A stretch of DNA of 64,000 nt from Sphingomonas sp. (GTDB lineage Bacteria > Pseudomonadota > Alphaproteobacteria > Sphingomonadales > Sphingomonadaceae), in contig NZ_JAIEPC010000016.1 of NCBI RefSeq assembly GCF_019749955.1, forward strand, positions 1-64,000. The letters are read 5' to 3'. Below are positions 35,179-43,377 of this stretch, piece by piece (position 1 is the stretch's first letter; each line of letters starts with the position of its first letter). The translations under genes were made by a program, and so were the position numbers. Under the pieces are notes generated by a model, which saw nothing but the letters and a program-made list of their open reading frames with translations, had not been told where the DNA came from and ran no database searches.

Positions 35179-36609
35179 ATGGTCATGCGCACGCTCTTCC
35201 TCCAGGCGCCCTCGTTCGACGGTTATGATGGCGGCGCAGGCTCGCGCTATCAGGCCAAGCGCGAGATCAAATCCTTCTGGTATCCGACCTGGCTCGCGCA
35301 GCCGGCCGCGCTCGTCGAAGGATCAAAGCTGATCGACGCGCCCGCGCATGATCTGTCGTTCGACGACATCAAGCACGAAGCGGCGCAGCGCGATCTGGTC
35401 GTCATCCACACCTCGACCCCCGGCTTCAAGCAGGACGTGCGCGTGGCGGGGATGCTCAAGGAGCTGAACCCGAACCTGAAGGTTGGCTTCATCGGCGCGA
35501 CCGTCGCGGTCGATGCCGCCTGGGCAATGGCCAATGCGCCAACGGTCGATTTCGTCGCACGCAACGAATTTGATTTCACCATCCTCGACGTCGCGAAGGA
35601 CATTCCGCTCGCTGACATCAAGGGCATCAGCTTCCGCAATTCGGAAGGCGTCGTGATTCATAATGAGGACCGCGAAGTCCTGATGGACATGGATTCGCTG
35701 CCCTTCGTCTCGCCGATCTACAAGCGCGATCTGGTGATGGAGAATTACTTCATCGGCTATCTCAAGCACCCCTATGTCAGCTTCTACACCGGGCGCGGCT
35801 GCAAGAGCCGCTGCACCTTCTGCCTCTGGCCGCAGACGGTCGGCGGGCATAACTACCGCACGCGCTCGGTCGGGCATGTGATCGAGGAAGTGAAATACGT
35901 CCTGAAGGCATTCCCGCAGATGCAGGAGCTGTTCTTCGACGACGACACGCTGACCGACAACCGCCCGCGCGTTGAAGAACTCGCGCGCGAACTCGGCAAA
36001 TTGGGCGTCACATGGTCGTGCAATGCCAAGGCCAATGTGCCGTACGAAACGCTCAAGATCATGCGCGACAATGGCCTGCGGCTACTGCTTGTCGGTTATG
36101 AAAGCGGCAACCAGCAGATCCTGCACAACATCAAAAAGGGCCTGCTGATCGAAACCGCCAAGCAGTTCGCCAAGGATTGCCGCGCGCTCGGCATCAAGAT
36201 CCACGGCACCTTCATCATGGGCCTGCCGGGCGAGACCAAGGACACGATCCAGGAAACGATTGCCTACGCCAAGGAAGTCAATCCGCACACGATTCAGGTG
36301 TCGCTCGCGGCGCCCTATCCGGGGACGTTCCTGTACAAGCAGGCGATTGAAAATGGCTGGTTCGACGGCACCGACCATCTGGTGGCGGATGGCGGCGGGC
36401 AGATCGCCCAGCTGACCTATCCGCATCTTGCGTCGGACGAGATTTTCGAGGCGGTCGCCGAATTCTACAAGAAATTTTACTTCCGCCCCTCGAAGGTCGG
36501 CGCGATCGTCGCCGAAATGGCCACCAGCCCGACGATGATGAAGCGTCGGCTCCGCGAAGGCGTGGAGTTCTTCGACTTCCTCAAGAATCGGAATACCGAA
36601 GCGGCGTAA
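35179..36609 (+). CDS. hpnJ: Hopanoid cyclitol-ether radical SAM enzyme
   Basis: 476 residues: an N-terminal B12-binding-type fold (about 1-150, with VIHTSTPGFKQDVRVAGMLK), then a radical SAM domain with FYTGRGCKSRCTFCLWPQ (Cx3Cx2C), ELFFDDDTLTDNRPR, LLVGYESGNQQIL and IHGTFIMGLPGETKDTI. HpnJ carries out the ring contraction that forms the cyclitol ether head group. Starts 13 bases after hpnI. No hpnK deacetylase follows; a toxin-antitoxin pair comes next on the other strand. Confidence 0.94.
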   Translation: MVMRTLFLQAPSFDGYDGGAGSRYQAKREIKSFWYPTWLAQPAALVEGSKLIDAPAHDLSFDDIKHEAAQRDLVVIHTSTPGFKQDVRVAGMLKELNPNLKVGFIGATVAVDAAWAMANAPTVDFVARNEFDFTILDVAKDIPLADIKGISFRNSEGVVIHNEDREVLMDMDSLPFVSPIYKRDLVMENYFIGYLKHPYVSFYTGRGCKSRCTFCLWPQTVGGHNYRTRSVGHVIEEVKYVLKAFPQMQELFFDDDTLTDNRPRVEELARELGKLGVTWSCNAKANVPYETLKIMRDNGLRLLLVGYESGNQQILHNIKKGLLIETAKQFAKDCRALGIKIHGTFIMGLPGETKDTIQETIAYAKEVNPHTIQVSLAAPYPGTFLYKQAIENGWFDGTDHLVADGGGQIAQLTYPHLASDEIFEAVAEFYKKFYFRPSKVGAIVAEMATSPTMMKRRLREGVEFFDFLKNRNTEAA

Positions 36610-36616
36610 GGCGGGG

Positions 36617-36904
36617 TTAGCGCGCGGCGACCTTCGCGCTCAAGTCGATCTGCAACGCCGCTAACACGGTCATCAGCGTTTCAAGCGTTGGATTGCCGTC
36701 ATCGGCGATTGCCTTGTAAAGCGTTCCGCGCGCAATGCCGGTATCGCGCGCAAGCGATGTCATGCCACGCGCACGTGCAATCGTGCCGATCGCGTGGACG
36801 ATCACGCGGGGGTTGCCGGTCGCGAGCGCTTCGCCGAGCAGTTCGGCTTGGATCTCGGCGTCGTCGAGATGTTCACTCGGGTCAAAACGGGTCATGCCAT
36901 CCAT
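36617..36904 (-). CDS. Antitoxin, addiction-module antidote (HigA-like) family
   Basis: 95 residues. AELLGEALATGNPRVIVHAI, then an HTH: TSLARDTGIARGTLYKAIAD and NPTLETLMTVLAALQIDLS. This is the pattern of the small antidote proteins paired with Gp49-like toxins. A strong AAAGGAGG lies 11 bases before ATG 36904. It follows the toxin gene with a 24-base gap. It should neutralise the toxin and repress the shared promoter. Confidence 0.88.
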   Translation of the reverse strand: MDGMTRFDPSEHLDDAEIQAELLGEALATGNPRVIVHAIGTIARARGMTSLARDTGIARGTLYKAIADDGNPTLETLMTVLAALQIDLSAKVAAR

Positions 36905-36928
36905 GCTAGTCGGCCCTCCTTTGGCCGC

Positions 36929-37219
36929 TCATGCCAGTGCCGCAATCATCTCGCGGGCTCGGGCGATGTCGCGTTCCTGCGAACTTTTGTCCCCGCCGCA
37001 GAGCAGCAGGATGATCGTGTCACCGCGCTGCGTCAGATAAACCCGATAACCGGGGCCGTGATCGACTCGCAGCTCAGTCACCGCGCCGAAGCGCTTCAGA
37101 TTGCCGACATGGCCGCCCTCCAGCAGCGCGATTGCCTTGGCAATTCGTTGTTGCGCGCGGCGGTCACGCAATCTGCCGAACCAATTGGCGAAAGTCGGCG
37201 TCTGCTGGACTTCGAACAC
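36929..37219 (-). CDS. RelE/ParE superfamily toxin (Gp49-like, HigB type)
   Basis: 96 residues: EVQQTPTFANWFGRLRDRRA, LLEGGHVGNLKRFGAVTELR, GPGYRVYLTQRGDTIILLLCG and GDKSSQERDIARAREMI. All are signatures of the addiction-module killer protein family of mRNA-cutting toxins. The start is GTG 37219. Promoter and dyad lie directly upstream (37222-37254), against the stop codon of hpnL. First gene of a two-gene unit. Confidence 0.9.
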   Translation of the reverse strand: MFEVQQTPTFANWFGRLRDRRAQQRIAKAIALLEGGHVGNLKRFGAVTELRVDHGPGYRVYLTQRGDTIILLLCGGDKSSQERDIARAREMIAALA

Positions 37220-37221
37220 AT

Positions 37222-37254
37222 GTCCCGTTTAAGGGACGAATACTCCATTGTCAA
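37222..37254 (-). promoter_or_regulatory. Promoter and operator-like dyad of the second toxin-antitoxin pair
   Basis: On the minus strand a perfect TTGACA (37249-37254) is followed after 17 bases by TAAACG (37226-37231) as a weak -10. A dyad GTCCC-N6-GGGAC (37222-37237) covers the -10 and the start region, where an autoregulating antitoxin would bind. The TTGACA is directly adjacent to the hpnL stop codon at 37255. Confidence 0.5.
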
Positions 37255-38232
37255 CTATAGGGAACGCGCGGGGGCTGATTTGTTGCCCCCCTCAAACCGA
37301 TACCAGAACCAGAACCCCGGCAGGCCGATCGCGACATCGGCGATGCGCTTGATCAGCGACAGCGCGAGCGCTGCTTCCGCCGGAATGCCGAAGCCGCCGC
37401 ACAGCAGGACGAACGCGCCTTCCTGCACCCCAATTGCGCCCGGGACTGCGAAGGCCGCCCCGCGCACTGCCTGGCCGATGCTCTCGATCACCAGCGCCTC
37501 GGCCCAAGTCACCGGGTGGCCCATGAAGCCGAAGATGACATAGACCTCGGCGCACCCGACGATCCACGCCGCGAGATGCGTCGCCGCACTCACCAGCATT
37601 GCCTGCCTGCGCTCGCGGATGCGGGCCAGCGCCGCGTAAAACGCATCGGTCGCGGCAAAGGCCGTCCATTCCTTGCCGCCCGCGAGCTTCTTGAGCGCGG
37701 TCACCAGCAGCGCACCGAACCCCATCCGCTGGATGAAATAGAATGCCACCAGCAACGGCACCGCGATCAGCAGGCCGGTCACCACGGTGCGGATGATCGA
37801 CGGATCGGCGCCAAGCTGGAGCAGCAGCAGGGTCCCGCCGAGCGTGAAAATGAATTGCGTCACGACTTGCAGGAACAGGTCGACCACCACCCCCGCCGCC
37901 GCCATTGGCGCGGTCAGGTCGCAAAAGGTCATCAGCCGCGCCGCGACGATATCGCCGCCGATCTGCGTCGTCGGCAGCAGCGTGTTGACGGTGTCGCGGA
38001 CAATGCGGATCGCCGCGCTCTGATGGAATTTCGGCCGCTGGTCGCGCGGCATGATCACCCATGACGAATAGGCGAGCATCAGCGTGAGCGCATAGCGCAC
38101 CAATATGGCGAGCAATATGCCCCAACCGACCAGCGCGACCGCCCGCGCAATGTCCCCCAAGCGAATGCCCGACCAGACCAATCCGGCAATTGCCAGGATC
38201 AGTACCGTGCCGACAATGAGGAAGCGCTTCAT
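37255..38232 (-). CDS. hpnL: Hopanoid-associated membrane protein of the UPF0104/LPG-synthase TM family
   Basis: 325 residues with about 8 membrane segments. Characteristic stretches: FHQSAAIRIVRDTVNTLLPTTQIGGDIVAARL, DLTAPMAAAGVVVDLFLQV and the C-terminal IESIGQAVRGAAFAVPGAIGVQEGAFVLLCGGFG (key residues only: VPGAIGVQEG). These are typical of the flippase-like family to which HpnL belongs. ATG 38232 is used; TTG 38244 is an alternative. Role in hopanoid trafficking or modification is inferred from context. Confidence 0.9.
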   Translation of the reverse strand: MKRFLIVGTVLILAIAGLVWSGIRLGDIARAVALVGWGILLAILVRYALTLMLAYSSWVIMPRDQRPKFHQSAAIRIVRDTVNTLLPTTQIGGDIVAARLMTFCDLTAPMAAAGVVVDLFLQVVTQFIFTLGGTLLLLQLGADPSIIRTVVTGLLIAVPLLVAFYFIQRMGFGALLVTALKKLAGGKEWTAFAATDAFYAALARIRERRQAMLVSAATHLAAWIVGCAEVYVIFGFMGHPVTWAEALVIESIGQAVRGAAFAVPGAIGVQEGAFVLLCGGFGIPAEAALALSLIKRIADVAIGLPGFWFWYRFEGGNKSAPARSL

Positions 38233-38361
38233 ATTACTCGACAAAATGTCTCGACCAGCTGTGGCGGAACCGATTGGTTGCGAATGGCGATCCCCTTGGG
38301 CTACGAGAGCGGCGGGGTCAATCGGATCGATCTACAGGCAAGAATACCGGGACATGAGAGC

Positions 38362-39522
38362 ATGACGAACGAACTTGGCGCGATCGAGCGGACCGCGATC
38401 GACGGCGACCCCATCACCAGCGACGCAGCAACGCCCGTGGCCGCCGCGACCGGGCCGGTCATGTCCTACAATGAGTGGGATCCGCTCGAGGAAGTGATCG
38501 TCGGTCGCCTCGAGGGATCGGTGGTGCCGTCAGTGCATGTCACCGTGACGTACAATCTGCCGCCGCTGATCTCGCGGCTGTACCGGCTCGCGGCGGGGAT
38601 GAAATATCCCAAATGGCTGGTCAACAAGGCGCAAGGCGAGCTCGACGGCTTTATCGCGATTCTGGAAGGTGAGGGGATCAAGGTCCGGCGCCCCGACATC
38701 ATCAACCACCGCAAGAAATTCCGCACCCCCGAATTCACCTCGCGCGGCTTCTGCGTCGCCTGCCCGCGCGATGGGTTCATGGTGGTCGGCGACGAGATCA
38801 TCGAAACGCCGATGTGCTGGCCGACGCGCTATTTCGAGGGCAATGCGTACCGGTCGCTGTTCAAGGAGTATTTCAACGGCGGCGCGCGCTGGACCTCGGC
38901 CCCGCGCCCGCAGCTTTCGGACGAGCTGTTCGATTTCAACTATCAACTCCCGACCGGGCCGGGCACGCCCGAGAAGTACGTGATCAACGAATTCGAGCCG
39001 GTGTTCGACGCCGCCGATTTCGTGCGCTGTGGACGCGACATTTTCGTCACGCGCTCGAACGTCACCAATCTGGCCGGCATCAACTGGCTGCGGCGGCATT
39101 TGGGCAGTGAGTATACGATCCACGAGCTGCCGAGCATCTGCAAACAGCCGATGCACATCGATTCGACCTTCATGCCGCTCGCACCGGGCAAGGTGCTGGT
39201 CAATCCCGACTATCTCGATCTCGACCGGCTGCCGCCGATCCTGAAGAAATGGGATGTGCTGGTGGCGCCCCGGCCCGATCCGATCGACAATGTCATCGCC
39301 AAAATGTCGATGTGCAGCCCATGGACGAGCATCAACGTGCTGTCGCTGACCGAAAAGAAGGTGGTGGTCGAACGTCAGCAGCCGACGCTCATCAAGGCGC
39401 TCAAGGATTGGGGCTTCGAGCCGATCCCGTGCGATTTCTTCAGCTACGGCCCGTTCGGCGGCGCCTTCCACTGCGCGACGCTTGATGTGCGGCGGCGGGG
39501 GACGTTGCAGTCGTATTTTTGA
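38362..39522 (+). CDS. Arginine:glycine amidinotransferase-like enzyme
   Basis: 386 residues of the amidinotransferase family (AGAT/StrB). EWDPLEEVIVGRLEGS opens the fold. The catalytic triad is visible: Asp in FDAADFVRCGRDIF, His in KQPMHIDSTFMPL and Cys in GGAFHCATLDV close to the C-terminus. These enzymes move an amidino group from arginine to an amine such as glycine or an aminocyclitol. ATG 38362 with GAGAG just upstream is preferred to 38278. It is divergent from hpnL and ends the hopanoid region, raising the idea of a guanidinylated lipid head group; acceptor unknown. Confidence 0.92.
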   Translation: MTNELGAIERTAIDGDPITSDAATPVAAATGPVMSYNEWDPLEEVIVGRLEGSVVPSVHVTVTYNLPPLISRLYRLAAGMKYPKWLVNKAQGELDGFIAILEGEGIKVRRPDIINHRKKFRTPEFTSRGFCVACPRDGFMVVGDEIIETPMCWPTRYFEGNAYRSLFKEYFNGGARWTSAPRPQLSDELFDFNYQLPTGPGTPEKYVINEFEPVFDAADFVRCGRDIFVTRSNVTNLAGINWLRRHLGSEYTIHELPSICKQPMHIDSTFMPLAPGKVLVNPDYLDLDRLPPILKKWDVLVAPRPDPIDNVIAKMSMCSPWTSINVLSLTEKKVVVERQQPTLIKALKDWGFEPIPCDFFSYGPFGGAFHCATLDVRRRGTLQSYF

Positions 39523-39552
39523 GGGAAGTGCTTGGCGTTGAGCCTGTAAATG

Positions 39553-39582
39553 TGACGCGACCGCTGTTGGGTGGAGACCGGT
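39553..39582 (+). terminator. Hairpin after the amidinotransferase gene
   Basis: GCGACCG and CGGTCGC pair across a 15-base loop, about 30 bases after the stop. A T-run is lacking, so intrinsic termination is only possible. Confidence 0.35.
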
Positions 39583-39633
39583 CGCGCAGCTTTAACGCGC
39601 CTTTGTGCCTGACTCATTACTTTCCTTTTGGTC

Positions 39634-39660
39634 CGTCGCCCCGTGCTTGACACGGGGCCA
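39634..39660. repeat. Palindrome upstream of the GIY-YIG gene (family C-like)
   Basis: GTCGCCCCGTGCTTGACACG followed by GGGCCA. CCCCGTG pairs with CACGGGG. The mirrored sequence returns at 39943-39973, so the small gene is bracketed by inverted copies. Confidence 0.8.
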
Positions 39661-39697
39661 AGCTTTTCTTCTGCGCCGCCGCTTGCGATAACACGAC

Positions 39698-40015
39698 ATG
39701 GCGAAGGGCGGTTGGGTCTACAGTACCGCGAACCGGTATCGCGGGGGCATGTACGTCGGCGTGTCAGCCGACGTCATCAGCCGCGTTTATCAGCACCGCG
39801 AAGGAACCGGGTCGGCGCATGTGCGCGACTTCGGCAAGACGCGGGTCGTCTATGTCGAGGACCACGCCGACATCGGGGCGGACAATCCGGCGTGGCTCGA
39901 CCTGCGGGACCAATGGTTCACGGGTGGCATCGACGAAAAAAAAGCCCTGCCCCGTGTCAAGCACGGGGCGACGGTGGGCTTTGAGGGTTGTTCCGTACCC
40001 AATGAACGACCGTAA
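39698..40015 (+). CDS. GIY-YIG nuclease-like protein with internal deletion
   Basis: 105 residues. The N-terminal half is the GIY-YIG domain of the small YhbQ-like family: GWVYSTANRYRGGMYVGVSA and VYQHREGTGSAHVRDFGKTRVVYVEDHADI. The next part jumps directly to NPAWLDLRDQWF, the usual C-terminal end; the middle helix region (normally AIAREK...KKWRR...KIALIE) is missing. The last 30 residues are translated repeat (39943-39973) and beyond. The catalytic core may be incomplete, so it is likely a decayed gene. Confidence 0.7.
   Translation: MAKGGWVYSTANRYRGGMYVGVSADVISRVYQHREGTGSAHVRDFGKTRVVYVEDHADIGADNPAWLDLRDQWFTGGIDEKKALPRVKHGATVGFEGCSVPNERP
39943..39973. repeat. Mirror palindrome at the 3' end of the GIY-YIG gene
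   Basis: GCCCTGCCCCGTGTCAAGCA and CGGGGCGACGG, the reverse complement of the 39634 copy over about 20 bases. It lies inside the reading frame. Confidence 0.8.
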
Positions 40016-40077
40016 CCGGGGCGTTAGTCGTCCGAGCCCTTACCGTCGCCCTACCTCCACGACACGATCTGACCCGG

Positions 40078-40608
40078 CTATTTCTCCTCCACCGGCGGCA
40101 GCTCCAGGTGATCGGCGACTGCGGCGGCGGCCGGCGCGGCGGGCGCGCGGCAACCCTTGCTGAGGCCCAGGCCTTTCAGATAGGCGCGGCGCACCGAACC
40201 GGCATAGGCGGCGGCTTCGGCGCGGCGTTGGGCTTTGTCGGCGCCGGTGACGACGCGGACGAGGCCGAGGCCCGGGATCAAGGTGTTGACCGCCGCCTTG
40301 GTCGCAGCGGAAGCGATATAGGCGCCTTCGCCCTTCTTCTTGCCCTCAACATCGACATCATCGCCAAGGGCAGCGGTGAGCGTGGCGATTTGATCGGCGA
40401 TTTGCGCGCAGGTGCGCGTCCCGTCCGCACTATAGGGGGCCGATGCCGCGAGCAGCAGCGCTTCGGGAATTTTGTCCTTCTGGAGCCGTGCGTCGCGCAA
40501 CGGCTGCGTTGCCGCGCGGCGAATGCTCTCGTCTTGTTGTTGCGCGGGGGCTGCCCCGACCAAAAGTCCGATCAGCACGGTTGCGCTGGCGATTGCCTTG
40601 AACTGCAT
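40078..40608 (-). CDS. Exported protein, unknown
   Basis: 176 residues with a signal peptide (MQFKAIASATVLIGLLVGAAPAQ). The mature protein has DGTRTCAQIADQIATLTAALGDDVDV, then a stretch of Ala-rich helix with a small hydrophobic centre (AAVNTLIPGLGLVRVVTGAD) and an Ala/Pro C-terminus. Three ATGs in a row (40614, 40611, 40608) follow AAGGGAG; the third gives the best spacing. No family recognised. The frame is open far upstream, but that part is antisense to the next gene. Confidence 0.75.
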   Translation of the reverse strand: MQFKAIASATVLIGLLVGAAPAQQQDESIRRAATQPLRDARLQKDKIPEALLLAASAPYSADGTRTCAQIADQIATLTAALGDDVDVEGKKKGEGAYIASAATKAAVNTLIPGLGLVRVVTGADKAQRRAEAAAYAGSVRRAYLKGLGLSKGCRAPAAPAAAAVADHLELPPVEEK

Positions 40609-40740
40609 CATCATTCTCCCTTGGCCGAAGCGCCGCCATCCTATGCCGGTACCGGAACGATGTCGAAGCGCTTGAACGCGCGAACTGGTTCCGAATTGCG
40701 CTTGTTTACGCGAAATGCAGCGCTGCGCGTATAACAGGCC

Positions 40741-42294
40741 ATGATGCGGCGTTTGCTGACCCTGATTGTGTTGATCGCCACGGCGGGCGCGCTGTTCGCG
40801 GCGTGGATGCATCCGCGCGTGATCGATCCGCGCAATATCGGCTGGCTGCTCGACGGGCATGACCGCGGGCAAAGCGCGATTGGCCTCGCGGCCTATCTGG
40901 CGGGCGGCGGCTGGCCATCGCTGCACAATGCTTTGCTGTCGGCGCCCGAGGGAACGAGCCTGTTGCTGACCGACAGCATCCCGCTGCTCGGGCTGCTGCT
41001 CGGGCCGTTTGCGGGGTCGCTGGCGGGGATGCAGTTCGTCGGGGCCTGGCTGTTCGCGTGCGTGGTGCTGCAATTGCTGTTCGCCTGGGCGCTCGTCCGC
41101 CCGCATGCGCCCGATCTGCCGAGCGCGTGGTTCGGCGCGGTCCTGCTCGCGGCGATGCCGATGCTGTTCAACCGCTTTGGCCATGCGAGCCTGTGCGCGC
41201 AGTGGCTGATCCTGTGGGCGCTGTGGATCTATGTCGAGCCGCGCCGGGCCGAGCGGCCCCTGTGGTGGGTGGCGGTGCTGGGGGTGGCGGCGCTGGTGCA
41301 CAGCTATTTGCTGTTGATGGTCGCGAGCATTTGGGCGGGGTGGCTGCTGCGACAAATGGGGGCGCCCGGACGGGTACGCACGCTGGGTGAGGCGGCGGTG
41401 ACGATTGGCTTCGTGGCGTTGCTGCTCGCGGGGCAGGGGGTGTTTGGCGGTGGTTTTCTGTCGACGGGCACTTATGGCGCGTTTCCGATGGCGCTTGATG
41501 CGTGGTGGAACCCGGCGAACCCGGGCTATGCGGCGCTGATGCCCTCCTCGCCCGAGGATCATGGCCGGGGGTTTGAAGGGCTGAATTATCTCGGCGCGGG
41601 GGTGATCTTCGCGGTGGTCGTCGCGGTCGCGACGCGGCGGGCGGCGCTGCGGCATTTGCTGTGGCTGGTGCCGGCATTTGTGGTGCTGGGGGTGATTGCG
41701 ATCGGGCCGCAGCCGTTGCTGGGGGGCAAGCCGGTGGCGATCCTGCACCTGCCGCCATGGGTGATCGACGCGCTTGATCCGGTGCGCGCGGGCGGGCGGC
41801 TGTTCTGGCCCGCGACCTATGTGCTGACTTATGCAGGCGTTGTCGGCGTGCTGGCGCTGCGACGCGCGACCTTGGTGCTGGCGGCGGCGGTGGCGATCCA
41901 GGCGGTTGATCTGGCGCCGATGCTCGCGGCGATTCGGACGACGAGCGCGCGTGCCGATGATCCGACCGTGTTCACCCGCACGCGCGATCCGCGCTGGCCG
42001 GGGCTGATCGCGCGCGCGACGCGGGTCGATTTTACACCCGCCGATCCCTTTGTGGACTTGCAGGTGATGGAGGAAGTGACGTGGCGCGCGGTGTGCGCGA
42101 AGCGCCCGGTCGGCTTTACCTATACCGCGCGGGTGTCAGCGAAATCGCGCGCGCGGCTGGCGGCAGAGCGCGCGGCGTTCGAGCGGGGTGAGCTGGCGCC
42201 GGGGCATTTGGTGATTGTGCAAGATGGCAAGCTGCCTGCGGCGCTCCGGGCGCGGGCAGTGCGGATCGATGGCGTGGTGGTGGTGGGGCGGTAA
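40741..42294 (+). CDS. Polytopic membrane protein (DUF6311-like)
   Basis: 517 residues with about 9-10 membrane segments in the first 400 residues and a soluble C-terminus. WLLDGHDRGQSAIGLAAYLAGG, LLLTDSIPLLGLLLGPFAG, ALVRPHAPDLPSAW and NRFGHASLCAQWLILWALW recall a family of sphingomonad membrane proteins with a glycosyltransferase-C-like topology that I associate with DUF6311. If so, it may use polyprenyl-linked sugars, but no reaction is established. It stands alone between divergent and convergent neighbours. Confidence 0.75.
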   Translation: MMRRLLTLIVLIATAGALFAAWMHPRVIDPRNIGWLLDGHDRGQSAIGLAAYLAGGGWPSLHNALLSAPEGTSLLLTDSIPLLGLLLGPFAGSLAGMQFVGAWLFACVVLQLLFAWALVRPHAPDLPSAWFGAVLLAAMPMLFNRFGHASLCAQWLILWALWIYVEPRRAERPLWWVAVLGVAALVHSYLLLMVASIWAGWLLRQMGAPGRVRTLGEAAVTIGFVALLLAGQGVFGGGFLSTGTYGAFPMALDAWWNPANPGYAALMPSSPEDHGRGFEGLNYLGAGVIFAVVVAVATRRAALRHLLWLVPAFVVLGVIAIGPQPLLGGKPVAILHLPPWVIDALDPVRAGGRLFWPATYVLTYAGVVGVLALRRATLVLAAAVAIQAVDLAPMLAAIRTTSARADDPTVFTRTRDPRWPGLIARATRVDFTPADPFVDLQVMEEVTWRAVCAKRPVGFTYTARVSAKSRARLAAERAAFERGELAPGHLVIVQDGKLPAALRARAVRIDGVVVVGR

Positions 42295-42305
42295 GCCCCC
42301 CAACG

Positions 42306-42383
42306 CCGTTTGTGTCGAGCGAAGTCGAGACACCTCTCCCGTCGCTTGCGGCCTGTTTCTCGACTTTGCTCGAAACAAACGGG
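42306..42383. repeat. REP-type palindromic doublet (family A)
   Basis: CCGTTTGTGTCGAGCGAAGT and the mirror TTCTCGACTTTGCTCGAAAC, ends AAACGGG. Sits between two convergent genes, a common site for REPs. Confidence 0.85.
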
Positions 42384-42408
42384 TGAAAGGGATTAAATCC
42401 AATGCCCG

Positions 42409-43347
42409 TCATTCGGGCACGTACCGCATCGCCACGTCGCATCTCGCATAGCGCGCGCCGTAATCGCGCATGATCTCGGCATCATGCTTGAAGCCGAGCT
42501 TTTCGTAGAGGTGGATGGCGGCGGCGCAGCGGTGGCTGGTGAGCAGGTAGAGTTTTTCGACGCCCATCGCCTCGGCGCGGGCGATCGTTGCGGCGAGGAG
42601 GAATTCGCCCGCTTTGCGCCCGCGCGCGCTTTCGCGCACGCCCATTTTGGTGAGCTCAAACGCGCGCTCGCCGGTCTTTTGCAGCGCGCAGGTGCCGACG
42701 ATGCCGAGTCCGGCTGCTTCGACGAACAGGATCGTGCCGCCCGTATCGACGATGCGCCCGCGCGGATCGCGCAGGACCTCGCGGTCGGTGTCCTCCAGCC
42801 GGAACATCGCCTCGATCCACTCGGCGTTGATGTCGTGGAAATCGCGCGCGAGATCGTCGGCGAATTCGTGGATCCTCAGGCCCGGTGTCGCGTGGAGCGG
42901 CTTGGCGGCGAGGCGCGTTTCGATCGCGCCGATCTGGTCGAGCAGCGGGCCGCTGAGTCCTGCGAGCAGGTCAATCACTGCCGCCTCGACACGCGGCCAC
43001 ACCTCGATCCGCGCGCGGGCAAGCGCAGCGGTGCCGACCGGGGTAAGTGAGACATGCTTCTGGCGCTGGTCACCGGGTGCGCGCGCGCTATCGACCAGCC
43101 CGAGCGTCACCAGATTGGCGAGTGTGCGCGTGATCGCGGGCTGGCTGAGCCCCAGCGTTTCGGCCAGCGCCGACACCGTCATCGCGCCCGCACGGTCGAG
43201 CGTGGCGAGCAGCGGGTATTGGCTTGGCTGGATCGGCAACCCCGCCTCGGCGCTGATCCGGCTGACATCGGCCTGCATCCGTTCGGCGAGGCGCTTGAGG
43301 CGGCTGCCGAGGAAAAGTTCGCCGTGTTGGGTGATGATGTCTGGCAT
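42409..43347 (-). CDS. MarR-type regulator fused to GNAT acetyltransferase
   Basis: 312 residues. The N-terminal half (1-145) is a MarR winged helix: GSRLKRLAERMQADVSRISA, AMTVSALAETLGLSQPAITRTL and DQRQKHVSLTPVGTAAL. The C-terminal half is a GNAT domain with GIVGTCALQKTGERAFELTKMGVRES, RGRKAGEFLLAATIARAE (acetyl-CoA loop R/QxxGxA-like) and LYLLTSHRCAAAIHLYEKLGF. Such bifunctional proteins may sense or modify a metabolite while regulating. A 12-base palindrome upstream at 43378-43389 may be its own operator. Confidence 0.93.
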   Translation of the reverse strand: MPDIITQHGELFLGSRLKRLAERMQADVSRISAEAGLPIQPSQYPLLATLDRAGAMTVSALAETLGLSQPAITRTLANLVTLGLVDSARAPGDQRQKHVSLTPVGTAALARARIEVWPRVEAAVIDLLAGLSGPLLDQIGAIETRLAAKPLHATPGLRIHEFADDLARDFHDINAEWIEAMFRLEDTDREVLRDPRGRIVDTGGTILFVEAAGLGIVGTCALQKTGERAFELTKMGVRESARGRKAGEFLLAATIARAEAMGVEKLYLLTSHRCAAAIHLYEKLGFKHDAEIMRDYGARYARCDVAMRYVPE

Positions 43348-43377
43348 GGGTTCCCCGCGATTCGTATAGCGTGTTAT

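Noticed and set aside
40609..41748. Upstream extension of the exported protein gene
   Set aside because: Antisense to the DUF6311-like gene; a signal peptide begins at 40608.
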